Below are positions 26,706-41,802 of a stretch of DNA of 64,000 nucleotides, one piece after another; position 1 is the stretch's first letter, and each line of letters starts with the position of its first letter. Origin of the DNA: Pelecanus crispus (lineage: Eukaryota > Chordata > Aves > Pelecaniformes > Pelecanidae); NCBI RefSeq assembly GCF_030463565.1, contig NC_134643.1:48522221-48586220 (forward strand). Direction: 5' to 3'. A program made the position numbers and the translations under genes. Under the pieces are notes generated by a model. The model was not told the DNA's origin and ran no database searches. It worked only from the letters and a program-made list of their open reading frames with translations.

Positions 26706-29561
26706 TCAGCTGCTGCTTTGATATTATTACTAGTCCGTCTGAATGTGAATCTTGCATAAAATGTCTTTTATTAAATTTAGGTTTTGTACACATAATAAGT
26801 GTGTATTAACAATAAGTGGTAAAGTTTGGCAACCTGCATTGCATTTCCAAACTGTGCTAGGATAACATAACTTTCAGATCTGCATATCTGTTCTCATCAT
26901 ACAGACATTGCGCAAACATTTGTAAGCTCTTAATATCACCAAGGCTTCTGAAGGGAAGAATCATGCCTCCAAATATAGATGGACTGAGAAAAGATGATTG
27001 AACACCATCTAAGTTAAAAGAACTTGATGACAGGATAAATCTATAGCTCTTTTGCCACACCTGCGCCCACACAGGCATAATAAACACCATTGTTTTCCAC
27101 TGTGATTTTTCACTAAAAGTCTCAAGAAATTTGTTGCTTTTCCTGAAGTACCAAATAGCTTGATTTCCAGTGAGTTGCAGAGAATACCAACTGCAAGAGA
27201 ATACATATATAAGTCCGTATTTTAAAACCTTTGTAATGATACAGACACGCCAGAAAATTTTAAAAGTTGTTTTTTTTTTTTTAAATTTATTTATGAATTC
27301 CAATGAATGTGGTATTAACCTGACATTAGCAGCTGGTACCCTCCTTATACATTGAGATACCTAACTTCAGGTGTCTAGGATCTCATTAAGGCCACTGTAG
27401 CTGTCTAATCAATACAATCAGTGGAGCCTAGGGAGCGATTCAGCTGACCAAATGCAGAAGTTCACTTTACAGTTAACTCTTAAGTTCGACCCTATCTGGA
27501 GTAGCCCTGGACTGCCATCAGCCTATAGTGGCACAGCGGCCTTGTGGAACCTGTCCAGGATATCCCTGTCCTCTAGCCTCCACACGCATCATTTGCTGCT
27601 TGCACAGACCTGGTGATTTGGCCTCTTGCCTAAAATGATAAAACAATAGTTCCCTGAGGAAAAATGCATTTCTTTGGATTTTCTGGTATCACTTCCAGTT
27701 CATTTGAATGAATGAGATTTAACCCAGTCTGACAGAGAAAGCTTGAAAATGACAATTCGGACAATATTCTAAGGGCTCAGTACCACATTTGTTTCTATCT
27801 GGGACTACTTATTTGCAGTACTTTTCTAGTCTTTTGAGATGTAGTAGGAATAGGGTTTTACTTGGCTTAATTAGGGTTATACCCTATGATTATTAAAGCA
27901 ACCCAACTTGTTTCTTTTTCTTAATTACTACACAACAAGAGAGACAAACTGCAATCTAATAAATTGAACTATGATTGACTCAGCTCTAGATGTCATTCTG
28001 ACCAGGAGGCAATAATCCTCAAAAGATGGGAGAATGCAAATGAATACTAATAAAACTTGCAAGAATTAATTTATTAGTATTATCACACAGGAGAGCTCTG
28101 TCCAACTACATTGCTCCGGGTCTTGGAACATTCCTCTGTAAAATTTGTGTTTTGGTAGTTTACTCTGAGTAATGACATCATTATCCCACTTCAATTGCTC
28201 CCTCTTACAGGCCAGCATTATACAGTAATTATTTTTTAAAACTGGTGTTCAGAAGATTAATAATGTTTTCACAGACTACTTCTCAAAATAGGAAAGCTTA
28301 TGTCACAGACATAAAAATGGCAAAATGGCACGAAGAAACAGAAATATTCAATTTTAAATGGGGGGAGGGAATTAAAGATGATACCATATTAAATGGCATT
28401 ACTGTTAAGTATGTCACATGCTAAAAGGTCAGCATCTGTAAGATTTTTTTAGATTTACAGAATACAGGATGCTATAGAAGTATTTTTGTCTGTTGACAGA
28501 CTGATAGTTAAATGAAACTTACATAAATAGACAATTGCAATGTAAGTCAGCTGTGACTCAGACAACTATTTGTTTTACACTACAGATATAAAAGGAAAAC
28601 CAGACAGAGTTACATTATATGTTAAGTATAAAATTTTGCAAAATGAATTATCAAAAATACAGTATCTCAAACAATGTTCATTACTGATACATAAATAACT
28701 GGCCTAGAAATAAAAGTATATTACCAGTCATTGAATTTCAATGTATAAAAGTACTGACAGAAAAATAAAAATGAAATAGGCATAAAACCGTAAGAAATAC
28801 TAGATTGGGACTTTGAGGTGGTAACTTCAGGCCATATCTTTCTTGGTGTTTTTTGTAATCAACAAATACATTTCAGGGAATACATGTTATCTCAGTCTTT
28901 TAGCATTCTTCTGAGAGTCTGATGAAATTTGTTTGCACGTTGGAACTCTTCCCATTTTTTTCTCATTCTTGTTTTTGGTTGATTGCCATATTGTCTCCTA
29001 GTCAATAATTTTAGTGTGTAGTGTTTTAGTGTAGATTATGTGAGTTAAGCAGAAGCTTACTGTCTCTTCTTCCTGGCTCCTTTAAAGCTTTCCTATGAAG
29101 ACAGTTTCTCTGTCTGATATTAGTAAATCTTCAGATAAATTTGAAAACCCCACAGATACCCCATAGTATTAGTGTACTGATAAATACCTTTGCTATACCC
29201 ATTTTTTAACATGGACTTCCCACTGACTTCAGCAGAAATTAAGCAAGCTTCTGATAGAAATACACTGTTTATTATAAAGCAATCTCTACAGCATCTCTGC
29301 AAACAATATGGATATAAAACAACATTTTAAAATTACTGTTTTCAGTAATTTTCTAGCTGTTTATCACCCCCTGTTATTTTTTTCAGTTATAATGCACCTG
29401 TCTACCCAGACTTTACATTGAGTTTTTTGAGGTAGGATTCTTCTTTAGCTTGTCTGTAGTATATTTAACATACTGAAGTCCAAAACTAGTAGTAGCACGG
29501 CAGGAATGGATAATGTATGCTCATGCAGGTACACAAAGAACTCAAGTACCTTATACATGAA

Positions 29562-29589
29562 AATACATACACATATATATGTATGTATA
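29562..29589. repeat. AT-rich imperfect palindrome with TACATAC/GTATGTA arms
   Basis: ATACATACACATATATATGTATGTAT-type sequence in which TACATAC pairs with GTATGTA around a central AT repeat. It is a simple-sequence hairpin. Confidence 0.6.
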
Positions 29590-32500
29590 GCATACATAAC
29601 ATACACTTTGTAATTATATTGTCACCTTTTACAGAAAAAGAAACAAGAAGAAAAAAGAAATTCTGAACATTGCTGTAATTCTTGGATCAAAGCAGAAGTG
29701 TAAAATGCAAATTCTTTCATTATTTTTTCCATGTGTTTGTCACAACACATATTATCTTCATTTTTATTCAGTAGCCTCACTAAATTTTTGATCTTTCTTT
29801 TTAATCAAAAAGAATTAGCATGTCATTTATAATCTTATAGTGCCATGGAATTCTAATATAATCTAAAAAATCAAAAATGTTCTTTATTATCTTCCAACAT
29901 AAAATGGCACACTGATGTGGCCTAACATGGACCTTTTAAGTAAAATTTATTGTATAATTCTTTAATCATAGTTAATTCAGGTAGTGCCAAACAAAAATGA
30001 AGCTTCAGCTGTCAATCACAGAATAACAATTACTAAAGACTTGCTTTCAGGATGCAAGAGGATGCTAACACTAGGAACTACCTTTCATTAAGCTGTGCTT
30101 TCCTCAAAGAAAGAGGAGAGCAGATTCTGCATATACAAAGTGGAATTCATCTCACTTAGGCATCTGGAAGTTAAGTTTTCAGTATAAAATCACCATCAAA
30201 TCTCCTTCTTGTCACGGGAGGAGGTGGACCTCCAAGAAGAAAGTCACCACAACCTGATCTATGAACATTGGGATGAATCCTTGAATGAAGCTATTTCTCT
30301 CTTTCATTAACTACAAGAGACCTGTGTGGCCACCTTCAACTTACTTAGTTGAAGTTTAGTTATATTAGTCATTTTCAGGTAGCTAAATACAGCTGATAGT
30401 AATCCAATCAGATTCTGGTTTACTCTCTGAGAGAAATATAACAGGAATGGTTCAGACAGCCATAGAATAAAGATAACTAAACATGGGACCTACATATTAT
30501 GACTTCATAGCTTAGTTTAGATGCTGACTATTCCATTTGCTGTTCAATTTAGCACTATCATTTATAAGGAAATCCATGAAGTCATTTCAATACTAAAGAA
30601 GATGTAATCCAATTTGTAACTCCTCATCTTGAAAAAATGCTGGTCATTGACAGTGATTTTTTTTTTCCTGAGATGTAATACTAAAAATAACAATATTCAG
30701 CAACACGATCTGCTTTTACATGGTCATTTTAATGAAGAGGCAAACTTCTGGTATTTACTGATCCCTTGGCCTTGACATCTTGCAGTTTTGTAAAGAAAGC
30801 AAAAGAACCATAATTTTTTAATAACCTATCAGTTAATGAGTCTCTAATAGCTAAGGTGTTCATCCACTTCAAATGTCTGACTTTCTTGAAAAACAGTTTC
30901 AGTAGCAACTTATTCAAAACTAGCTAGGCAACATCTTAACTTCTTCAAAGGTTTCTTGCTGTTGCTGTAAACAGGCTTTAAAGCTTTCAGTTCTGGCTTG
31001 AAATCTGTTTCTTTGAATTGATCACTGAAATATTCTATTTATCCATTTAAGCTTAAGAATGGTCAAAGCACATTTCCAATCTCTTTTGTATATTTGTTTT
31101 GACTGCTAATTTTATTCCTTCTACTCTTCGCTTCTCTTCATGACGACCCAAAAAAACATTCTAATCACGTTACAGACCTCACACAAAGGCTTGATTGTGT
31201 CAGCACAAGCTGATTGTTGTGTATCAGATATATACTTCATTAATTTATTATTCAGGCCTAGGGGAAGAAAGGTGATACATTCCAGCAATGTATAGACAAA
31301 ACAAAAACATGTACCTATGTTGCACAAAGTCAAAATATGAGACGGCTTAAATGCTGGAAGCAGCATTTTTGATATTCACTAACTTTAAGGGATGTCCAGC
31401 ACAAAAACATACATATCAAACACGTAATTCTCTGCCTTCCTGAAAATTTTAACATTCTTCCTAAATATACAACATACAGTTTTACAACCAATCATGCCAA
31501 TCAAATAAAAGGATCCCCCTACTTTTTAGAATTTCATCTACATGTCTACAAGATGCTCGTTTTTCCTTTACTAATTTCAGTAAACATTCTGTTGGGACTA
31601 GATCACTTACATATCATATTGTTAGCAGATTAATACAGTGTTTCTGAAAATATCATTGACATTAAAAGAATATTTTGTCTCTGTTGAGCAAAAAAAACAT
31701 GGAAAAAACTCTTCTCTCCCTTCACTGTGATAAATTCTTTGTAGACTTTCACAGAAAAATAAAATGGAATACAGTTTTCAATATTCCCATATTTCTTGAT
31801 GTACTGTCCCCAAGGAACTAATCAAACTGAGTAACTCAAAAATACCTAGATAATGGGTAGAAATTTCACAGCCAAGACATTTTTGTGAACCCCTTGCTAG
31901 CATTATTAACACTTTACTAACTTTAAGTCAGCATGACCAACTGGACCAATTTTAAGTCAACGTGACCATGAAAGTTTTTGTGTTAGGAAAGGGATTAAAA
32001 ACCTGAGATTGTGTTCATGATCAAAAATTTTATTAACTGTCTCCTCCCAGTCATTCAAATCATTTATACAGAATAAAAAAATCTGCAGGTGAAAATAAAT
32101 GGCACACAAAGCAATACATCAATTCTTTGCTTGAAAATGTATACAACTTAATAATTCATACATTTGACATCAAACAGTTTATGCTGGAAAGCTATTTGTG
32201 CGAAATAGCTTAGTCATTTTTTCACCAACATAATGGGGAAATCATGTTTTATAATCTTAATTTTCAGAGGTGGAAGAGCTTTTACTTATTATGTATGAAT
32301 TAAATTACTGTTAATCAGATGCAGTAAAGCTGTATCTGTTAGAGACTACAAATTTTTGTGGGTTGGAATATTCTGGTACTTCTTAGTGTAATAACGTCAC
32401 CTTTTTTTCTCTCATCAATGCATCTGCAAGTGGCACATAATCTGTAATTAATTAACATTTATGTCAGAAGGGTTGCTTCTGGTATTATGCTAGCAGATGA

Positions 32501-33856
32501 TATAGCTAATTTATCCAACTTCATTGTAGAAAATGAATCAAATTTTGTACTTCTCTTCATCTATTTTTTTTTATTTTTTGACTCTGCGCTTGCATAAATA
32601 CATTTCAGCATACATAAGACCCAGAAGCCACACAACGCAACTATCATTTGCAATGCAAAAAACCCAAAAGAACACTAATTTATAAACAGCCTCCTACTGA
32701 CAGCATAAACCCTCTCAACAGCATTGGAACACACAGTCTAATCTGCAGTAAATCAGATGATAATTGTGGTTTATGATTGACCGGCTGCTATGATGGGGTC
32801 CTCAGTTGACTAGAGCTCTCAGGTAGGTGTGCTGCTGTCATGACCTCTGCAGAATAAGACCAAAGTACTTCTAAACTTCTAAGAAACAAACCCCTACATT
32901 TTGTCAAGATAGCACCCAGATCAATTCACTACTTCAATGGAGAAACAAAACCAACTAAGTGACAGAACAGACAAAGAACAGTTTTAAGAGACAACCCTCC
33001 TGCTGCCTACTGCATCCTTTCAGTGAAGTCCTTGCCTAGACCTTCCAGAGTTCAGTGTTTTCCTGGAATCCACTAAGAAACATGGAACCTTCAGGCAGAC
33101 CCAGGCAGGGTCTGTGCTCCCCGCACCTCTCAGCAGGCTCTCCCTTTCTCAAGCTGTATGCTCCCAGCTCCTCACCAAGAGCTCCTCACTTCTCTGCCTC
33201 GTCTGCTACCTACTACACTGCACAGTGGGGAACAACCTCCCAGCCAAGCATGCTCAGCTGCTGAGCCACTTGCTCTCTTTTGAAAATGGTGTGACACAAT
33301 GTCATAAAACATCCTGGGAAAACAAGAGACATCTGCCACAAAAGCATTTAACAATCTGGTGTTTTCAAGGGGATGGTCTTCAAGCATGCTGCTGGGGCAC
33401 ACAAATCTGCCCGCTTCGATTTTAGCAAGTATGTATTTGTGCTATGGTCTTCTCTTTGTTCTGCACCCATAAACGTTTCCCTTCATGTGCAAGGGCCCAG
33501 AGGACACATGACTTGTTTAAGCACTTCCTAATAACCTTGTAATCTCTGCGTCTCAGGTCCGAGCCATAACTACCTATCAAAGAAATCTGATGGCTTTTAA
33601 TTATATTTACTTGCTGGAAATAAGGAGATGACAATATTACAGGGATACCTACTTGATATGAACAGCCTGCATTTGTAGCATAGGACACATGCTCCATGTC
33701 ATTTGAGAGCTTGATACCAATGACATTTACATGTCAGGGTATACAAGGGCTAATGAGTTTATCAGTTGCCACATTCCATTTAGAAATGATAATATAATAT
33801 TGCCTTTATTATTTATTTTTCAAAATCTCAGCATGTTACCATATATGTGTATGAGT

Positions 33857-33870
33857 GTGCGCGCGCGCAC
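33857..33870. repeat. Alternating purine-pyrimidine palindrome GTGCGCGCGCGCAC
   Basis: A 14-bp perfect palindrome of alternating purine and pyrimidine preceded by a TGTGTATGAGTGT stretch. This is a Z-DNA-prone sequence, standing out as a CpG cluster in otherwise CpG-poor intron DNA. Confidence 0.85.
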
Positions 33871-35362
33871 GTAAATAAACGCATATATGAGACAGTGGAA
33901 GATCACTGAAAGAGAAGACCAAAACGTATTTTGGCTCTGTGGGATTTTTATCTGTGAAATTTGCAAAAAAGTAAAGCTATTGGTGCCATGTGTTGCAGCA
34001 CTTGTTTGGAAGAAACTCTTAACTTAATTTGATCCAAATGGATTTTTGACAGTGAGTTTAAACATTAGAACTATAAAGAACACACAGCCCATCTGAAAAC
34101 TGAGGTCAGAAACATTTCAACCTTTCAGGCACAAATGGATTATATTAAAAGTTCACACTAAGTTTATTCAGACTACCCACATTTAATCCACCTTTTTTCT
34201 CAACTTTCTGTCACCTTCTATAAAGTTATTCAGAAAGCAATAAAGGCCACATCTTATACTCAGTATGCCTCCTGCCTAAGTAGATTACATGCTTCTGAGT
34301 TTCCTAAGGGCAGCAATGAGGAAGTATCTACTCTCTCGCTACCCAATGAAGCTGGAATTACTCCAAAGCCTTAGGGACTCAAGACAGCCTATTATAACTA
34401 ACTGCATTCCCATTCCCCTTCACTTATCCCTAAAAAACAGTATTAATGGGGGCACAGTTAATGTCCATATCATGTAGGAGACAGAAATTCCATATATGAT
34501 GCATCAGAAACTTGGTGCTTCTTCCCTTCTGCATCACATGAAAGTCAGGGCAACATCTAGCTAAAAAGTATCACGGCAAGGCAGGGCTGGTACTTTAACT
34601 ATAACAATAACAATAATCCTTTGATATAGACAATCAGAGTAGTCCCAATACTGCAGGAAGACTTGTAAAGAACACCACAGAACTTGTGAAAACAAAATTG
34701 TCTTCCAAAAGAAATAACTTAAATTTCTCTCTACCATCTGTTTCTGTATCCATTTAATGTTGCTCTATGATAAAGCTTCCTCCTTTACAGAAATGTACAT
34801 AGGGATTTATTAAAAATGAAAGAAATTAGGCATCTAGATATTCATGTGACATTTTTCAAACATACACATGTACACAGTTGTCTGGATGTTCTAACTTAAG
34901 TATTTCAGATGTTTGAAACAAGAAAACAATTTAAACAAAGGCTATTTTAACTAGCTATGTACAACACACTTCTCCTAGTATAAGTTTATGTTCATTTTGT
35001 AATTCCTTTTTAAATGCACAAATTTTTAATTCAGCAAGATTCCCATACCATCAGGAAGCCTTTATGAAACATTTTAATTAGCAACAGCTGTTGAAAATTA
35101 TGTCCTATATTAATTATCATTTCTACACTTAAAACTATAACTAATTCCTTAATCCTTTCTGCAGAGGAATGCCATCACCTCAGCTACTGTACAAAATTGC
35201 ACACATTATAATTCAGCAATGATCTTGGTGAAAATTCCTGTTCATCACATCATTTTACACTATATTAGTGCTCCATGACAAATTTCAGTTAAATCATTTT
35301 GAATTGGAATGGGATAGTACTATTCTGTCATAGAATAAATAACTTGAACAGTATGAAGTTCT

Positions 35363-35382
35363 AAAAAAAAAAAAAAAAAAAA
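35363..35382. repeat. Poly(A) tract, 20 bases
   Basis: A run of 20 A, preceded by GAAGTTCT and followed by GTTCTG. It is a simple homopolymer. Confidence 0.9.
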
Positions 35383-37977
35383 GTTCTGTAAGATAATTAT
35401 TTTATTGCAAATAAATCATTCACACCAGAGTTCTTGCTGTCTTGAAATGTCAGACTTCAGTAAAAATCCCATGGGAAATTGTGTGCTTCATTCTAATAAC
35501 TGTACTTCTTGGACACAGATGCCTGAACAGGGACCAATACTTAAGAAAAATAAAAAGGGGAAAAAAAACCCTGTCACTACTTAAAATAGATATAAAAGAA
35601 TAAAAGCAGCCAACAAGAAGAACCAAGAAGGACTGACAGTAATAATTCTAACATCTGATAAGTAGATGGACAGCAGAGTTCATATGATGTAGAAAATAAG
35701 CCAAGAAATTGCACTAACTCAAAATGTTGCACTAATGAAAAAAAGAAAGAAAAGACATTGTGAGAGGAATTATACACCTTGCTCACTAGATAGGAGTGAC
35801 AGTTACGGTGGATTATCCTGAACACTCTCCTGCCCGCCCGCCGTTTCATAATGACACAACCTTCTGCCATTGCTCCAGTAGCCAATACTGTTTTGCAAAC
35901 TCTCGTTTGCAAAGTTCAAGTGCAGACTTTCAGCAGCGGTGATCAAAGGCTCCTAAGTCCTCCCCTTCACTGCTCTGCCCTATACCGTGTTTATGCTCCC
36001 AATCACTTAAACTACAGGCAAATGCAAAGGCTGCAGTCTCCATTAGGATGAAGACTGCATCTGCCCCTGCCCTTTTCTCCTGTGTTACCTCTGAAATTAT
36101 TCCTTTTCCCCTAAGGGTACACATTCTCTATGAATTACATCTGTGCTTTAAATCTGACTTCCTGTCAGACAAATCATCATTTCTCCATTGTATATTCAAA
36201 GGCATAAGATTGGTAAGTGGGTATTAGTCAAAAAATATTTGGAATTCAAGTGAAGTGACATCAGCAAGCGTGCTGTGTACACAAAATGCCGTGACAGGTA
36301 ACACGTTCACCGTATCAGGTCTGTATTTGTGGTGGCCTGACACAGTTGAGGTTTGAGAGCAGAGGATAGCTAGCTGTCCACCAAAATATTTTCCAAGATG
36401 AGCACCAATAACATTAACAATTTGCTTTACTAGGAAAACATGCTTTGATGTGTATATTGCAACTGCTACTGAGGAAGCAGCTGTGATACAGGAATGGAAG
36501 ATCCAGGAAAAACTCCAGAGCCAAAACAAACACTGACATATTCAGTGGTAATAATTCTTTAGACCATGACGGGGGGAATGGGAAGTTGGGCATTCTCAAA
36601 TTCCTCAGTGCTAGTAAGCAACATGCAAAGTTTAGGAATATCAGTATAGCAAATACTACATCTTGATTTGGGGCAGTGGATAGCTCTCACTAATTGACAA
36701 ATGAAGATGCCACTGGTATTTTTTATCTACCACAAGCATTTTGCTACATTGCAAAAATATAATTCTCTATATTGTTTCTGTGTCTATTTAAGTGCCTATG
36801 CATATTTAAGCATTGGTTAAACTATGCAATCTTTAGGGGGGATCTATTAATAATGTACAGAATGTGTTTAAAATTCCATCACTTTCAATAATACAGAGGA
36901 AGCAGAATCATTTATAGTTAATTTAGAACATAGGCTTCTAAATGACAAAGTCAGAGCTGCTATTACAGCTAAGAGAAGTTTGGTTTATCTAACTTTGCCC
37001 ATTAGAATTTTTATAACTGCCTTTTAGAAGCACCCTGGCTGTTTATGAGCTTTTGAGATCAAAGCAGCGAGGGGAATTCCAAGGGTTGAAAGCATGATTT
37101 TTGTTGTTGTTGTTCCATGAAATTCAACTCAGCTTCTGTTGAAAGGCAAACATATACTATTTCCCTCCCCTGGGTTTGTTGACATCTTGCCCAGTGAAGA
37201 AATAAACACAAAGCCTTCTGAGGCTGGGTCTGGACTGCCAAAACATGAACAAAGCACACTATACAGAGACCAGTGATAATAAGGCAAATCGAATAAAGGA
37301 ACAAGATAAAGACAAGGAAATAATAAGATTTTGTGCCGCCTTTCCAATACTCCCTGGGCTAAAGGAGGCTGGGATGGTTACCTTCTTATGAACCTTGACA
37401 CACAGTGCATAGCTCAAACAGTTCAGTGTACCTCTTCTTTACTCCTGGTGGCAGCGTGTGAGGCAGATGCTAACCCCATTCACAATGGGAGGAAAGAACG
37501 TCCAGATGGACTTGGTTGCTTTTCACTAATTCCCCAAGTTGAACTCAGGTTCAGTAAAGCATCTCTTCTTTTCCTTATAGTCTTCTCCTGATGGCTACCT
37601 ACTGTAACTACTTCTGTAGCTGCTCTAGCAGCAGCCTGTGGTGAATTTCAGAGTTTGGACACTGTACTTTGTGATTCTGAAAAGGAACATTGTAAGAATC
37701 AGTAGTTTTTTTTTTTAAACACCCCAGCACTACCCAGACCCATCCCCAAAACAGACAAAATTATTTACAAGATAACTACCTTAGGAAAGTGATTATCCTA
37801 AATTCTATTTTTACTGCTAAATCTAGTCTTATAGATTAGCAACTGTATGACAAGATTTCATGAAGTAGTTTAGGCAACCTGATGTCTACCTGACATTTCC
37901 ATCTCCTTGATTGTGCCAGCTCTGCTAGTTTACACCAAAGGGCTTCCAGCTTGTTAAACTGGCAGCAAGCTAACCCT

Positions 37978-38061
37978 GAAAAAAGAAAAAAAGAAACAAA
38001 GCAGAAAAGAAAAAGGAAAAAAAAAAAGAAAAAAAAAAGAAAAAATTTTTTTTTTTTTTTT
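37978..38061. repeat. A-rich tract running into a T16 run
   Basis: About 68 bases of mostly A with scattered G and C (37978-38045) join directly to 16 T (38046-38061). The A and T halves are complementary and could fold into a hairpin. Confidence 0.8.
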
Positions 38062-41000
38062 AAGGTAGTGCTTCCTGAGTTGGGTTCTATGGTGTCAGGT
38101 GAGAATAGTGCCAGTGCAAAGGAAATGGCAAAGGAGCCTGGAAAGGGTGCCTAGGACTGCCCTTTGTTCAACAGCAAGCCTTTAGATCTGTTCAGCCGTC
38201 TCATCAAACATCACCCTTTCTTAACTTTTTGACATTTAATGATCTTTCAAAATAGCTTTTTTTGTGTATCATAAAACCTAGTTTGCGAATCTCTTTAGAG
38301 TTTGCCACGAATGAGAAAGGCAGGATGGGCTTTAATTTTCTTCTGTATTTACTGCAATAAATTTTGCAGAGTGTGAACCACCCCACTTTGAAATTATAAT
38401 GTATGATCTTCCCCTTTTCTTTTGCTTTCATTAAATTATATTGAAGATGTCACCTCAAAAGGGGTTCTGTCAAGACCTCATTTACAATCAGTTCTTTTTT
38501 TTTTTTTCAAGTTTCTCCCTCAAACTTTCTGAAAGATAATTCAGTGACAAATGTGTTCCATTACTTACAATATTTGAAGAGCCGAAAGGAAAACAAGATG
38601 AGATGATGAAGTGGACTCTTATATAAATCTTCACCCTGAAGAGCTAAATTGAGTACTAGATACATAATTATGCTAACGAGAAGAGTGGACATAAATTTTA
38701 AAAAAAGAAACGTGAAGCATTTTAGTGTCCATTGCCAATGTGAGAGATTTGTGCAGCTTATGCTTTCAAGTAATTTTCTAAAATTGCTTATCAATGAATG
38801 CTTCAATATGTAGCTAGTCGGTAACAGGCTGATAGGGTCTATGAAATATCACCACATCCTCTCTATAGAAGCTACTGAACAAACGAAATAAATTGTTAAC
38901 CTTACCAACTGTGCTCTGGTCTAGCAATGGATATGCTAAAGAGAGCACAGGAGCTTGCAAAACTAGTTCTAGCCAGGTGAGCAATAGAGATAGGGAAGGC
39001 AAGAAGGAAGGAATTGCTGTCTGGAAGCAAGGTTAATGCTGGATCATAAAGATCAAGAGTAATGGGAAACTCACCTGATTAACGTAAAGAAGAAAGTGTA
39101 GGCAAGAGAGACATACAGAGAATAGTGTCCAGTAGCGCACACACACAACTTTTAGCTGTGAGAAGATGAAGGAAGCTGACTGCAGAGGAAAGACATTCCA
39201 TGATTCAGATAAAAAGCCATGTGAATCCTAAAATATTTGAATGATCATGACTTAAGCCCAAAAACTGTTCTAGAAAAGAGATAATGAGCACAGATTAATA
39301 ACTTGCCAGCTAGGGCCACCTGAAGAGGCTCTGAGCCATGTCAGTTGTCCATCACAACCCTCCTACTGGAGCTGAGCTGCTTGCCTGACTGTTCTCCAAA
39401 CCAGAAGTCATGATGAACTAGACCATAAAGATAAAAGCCTTGTTAAACCATCTAAGATAACCCACCTGAATGTGATTGAACAGTTTAGGAAGAAAGCATT
39501 CAAAAATCTGATGCAGCTGAAAAGATGGTAAACCCTGGCAAAGGATTTGGGATGAACAGTGAGAGCAGGTGTGGGCCAAAAACCTGCGGTGAGCACAGCT
39601 GAAGCCAAATGAGGCCAGGTGTCTGTGGCCAAAGACCAAGGCAGGCCCAAGAAATAACAGGGCTAGTTTTGTGAGACGCATCTATGGCAGGATAGTGATT
39701 ATCCCAAGAAGGCTGTGACACCAGAAAGACACTGCAAGCCTACTTGTTGTCTTTAGTTCACAGAAAGTCAGACTGAGTCAACATTCAAATTAATCCAATG
39801 TTTCTTTATTTCACATATCCAAATGTCTTTGCAGGTGGGGATCCTTTCAACATATGAGCAACTCAGATGACTTCATAGCTCAGGGAGGATAAAAAGGCAG
39901 TATACTTCTAACAAGGCATGTCATAAGCTGAACGGATACCGCAGTGACAGCTGAATGAAGGCATTCTTCCTTCTGCCATGAGAATAACTCTGTGATATTT
40001 GGAGAAATATATGTATTCAGCATTCTTCTGTGACATGTTCACATTCTGTTTGTCACTTCTGACTGATAAAGAACCCTTGTATGTACCCAGTTCTGTAATA
40101 TGTAGATGCATCTGTATGCAATCTATGTTGTGGGTTTTTTGGTTTTGGGGTTTGGTTTTTTTTTTTTACAAGTGGCTATTTCTGCACATATTATTTATAT
40201 ATTCGATGATGACAGAGGTTAGATCTATTATAAGATATGTGACAGCATATCTTATGTGCTAAACATATGCATTACGTGATCACATACAACACAAACTGTC
40301 ATATATACATTTATTTACTGAATATATGCCTACCATGCACAAATGCTCCAGCAGGAAGAAATATGCTTAGTTGCAGTCAAGCACTGAAAACTTTTTAGCA
40401 CTGGTGTTAAATTTTAAGCACTGGTGCTACTTAGTTCAATGAAAATGAATTTGATTCAGTGTATCCATAGCAAGGTGCATTCTCTCCCTTACATCGGATC
40501 CCTGCTTCACTTGAATGCATACAAGAGACAATACTCAGTTTTGCCAGAGCCACAGAAAGTAATGAGGCATTGCAGAGACTGAGCGTTAAAACTCTCATGT
40601 GTCTTCCCCACTGCTGCAATTCATCATCTCCTCTTGGACACCTAAACTTCCACAAAAAGTTCCACGGAAGAGTTCAACTCCTAACAACGGGATTTGCTGA
40701 CACCAGCAAGTTCAGCAGAAACTGACCTAAAGTAGTCAGAAACATGAACAAAAGGGCAGGACTCAGGTAATGTTAGACTACATTCAGATGTTCACTTCCT
40801 AAAAAATACAATATTGATTAAAACAGCAACCAAAAGCCCAATCCCCTTCTCCCACTGAAGCTTTCAACATGAATCCTTGTCTTTCTCTGGGTTACCGTAA
40901 CTCACACAAGCCAGCACAAAATGGAACAGCTTCAACAGGAAATACTGAGAGAATTTCAGTTTAGAATAGCTAGAGAATAACAAAGACATGTTGAGGATGC

Positions 41001-41295
41001 CAGGGCGGGTATCTCACAGGGGTGTTCTGGCCACCGGGGCGCCTGGCTGCACTTTGTGTGTCGCTGCACATGTTCTGAACAGGGCTATCAGATGGCACCT
41101 CATGACTGAAAAAGCTGAAAGACTGCCTTTTTCTTAATTTTGGTAAGGTATGGGGGAGGCACATACCTGCAGGGTTTTCAGGACTGGTGTGAGACATGAT
41201 GGGACTATAGGTGGCTGGTGACTGCTGCCAGTCAAAACATTGCTGCCTCAGGATTTAATCATAATTTTGTGAAAATTACAAGTTCTTAAAGCTTG

Positions 41296-41352
41296 TCTTA
41301 GGTGACTACGATGACATTTAGGTACCAAAGCCTCCTTCATAAATCTAGCCCT
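41296..41352. repeat. Possible old amniote interspersed repeat fragment
   Basis: CTTAGGTGACTACGATGACA and ATTTAGGTACCAAAGCCTCC, then TTCATAAATCTAGCCC, resemble a repeat common in turtle and crocodilian genomes built on TTAGGTGCCTAAATA-type units. A weaker related stretch lies near 42165-42225. I cannot name the family. Confidence 0.28.
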
Positions 41353-41734
41353 TATTACTTAAATTTGTTCAGCATGTGTTCATTTTTTATCTTCTCTCCT
41401 ATGTACAGTACTACCCTTTGTAGAAGACACATTTTTTTAATCTTTTGCTGTATGCCTTTTATCACCACATATTCAATTGCTTTACAAGCTGACACATTAC
41501 TGAATTTATCTCCACATACTCTTGTAGGGAGAGAACTCCCTTTGACAAACCAAAGCTCAAAAAGATTTAGGCCAAAGCTATCCACTTGTTTAAGTTCCCA
41601 CTCTGGCTAACTGAATTGATATCTATAGAGATGTCCAAAGCAGGACATCCATAAACTTCCTTTGCTCAGCCCATGTGCAAAACAGATTACAGGACACTGA
41701 ATTAGCAAATGAGGAACATGCAGTGAGTAACCAC

Positions 41735-41802
41735 TTTTGTAAACTGCGGTTTATGTGACTTGCCCAACATCACGTAGGAATTTTGTGGCAGGGGCAGGGA
41801 AG
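41735..41802 (-). mobile_element. Ancient MIR-like SINE core fragment, antisense
   Basis: GTGACTTGCCCAACATCACG (41755-41774), then TAGGAATTTTGTGGCAGGGG and GCAGGGA, closely follow the antisense core of amniote MIR-like SINEs. It lies in RASSF9 intron 1. Confidence 0.55.

Noticed and set aside
26857..27303. 148-codon ORF on the minus strand, in the intron just upstream of RASSF9 exon 2, with an acceptor-like CTCTTGCAG inside
   Set aside because: No recognisable domain. The length is within what chance gives in 64 kb of AT-rich DNA, and the RASSF9 exon 1-exon 2 join is complete without it.
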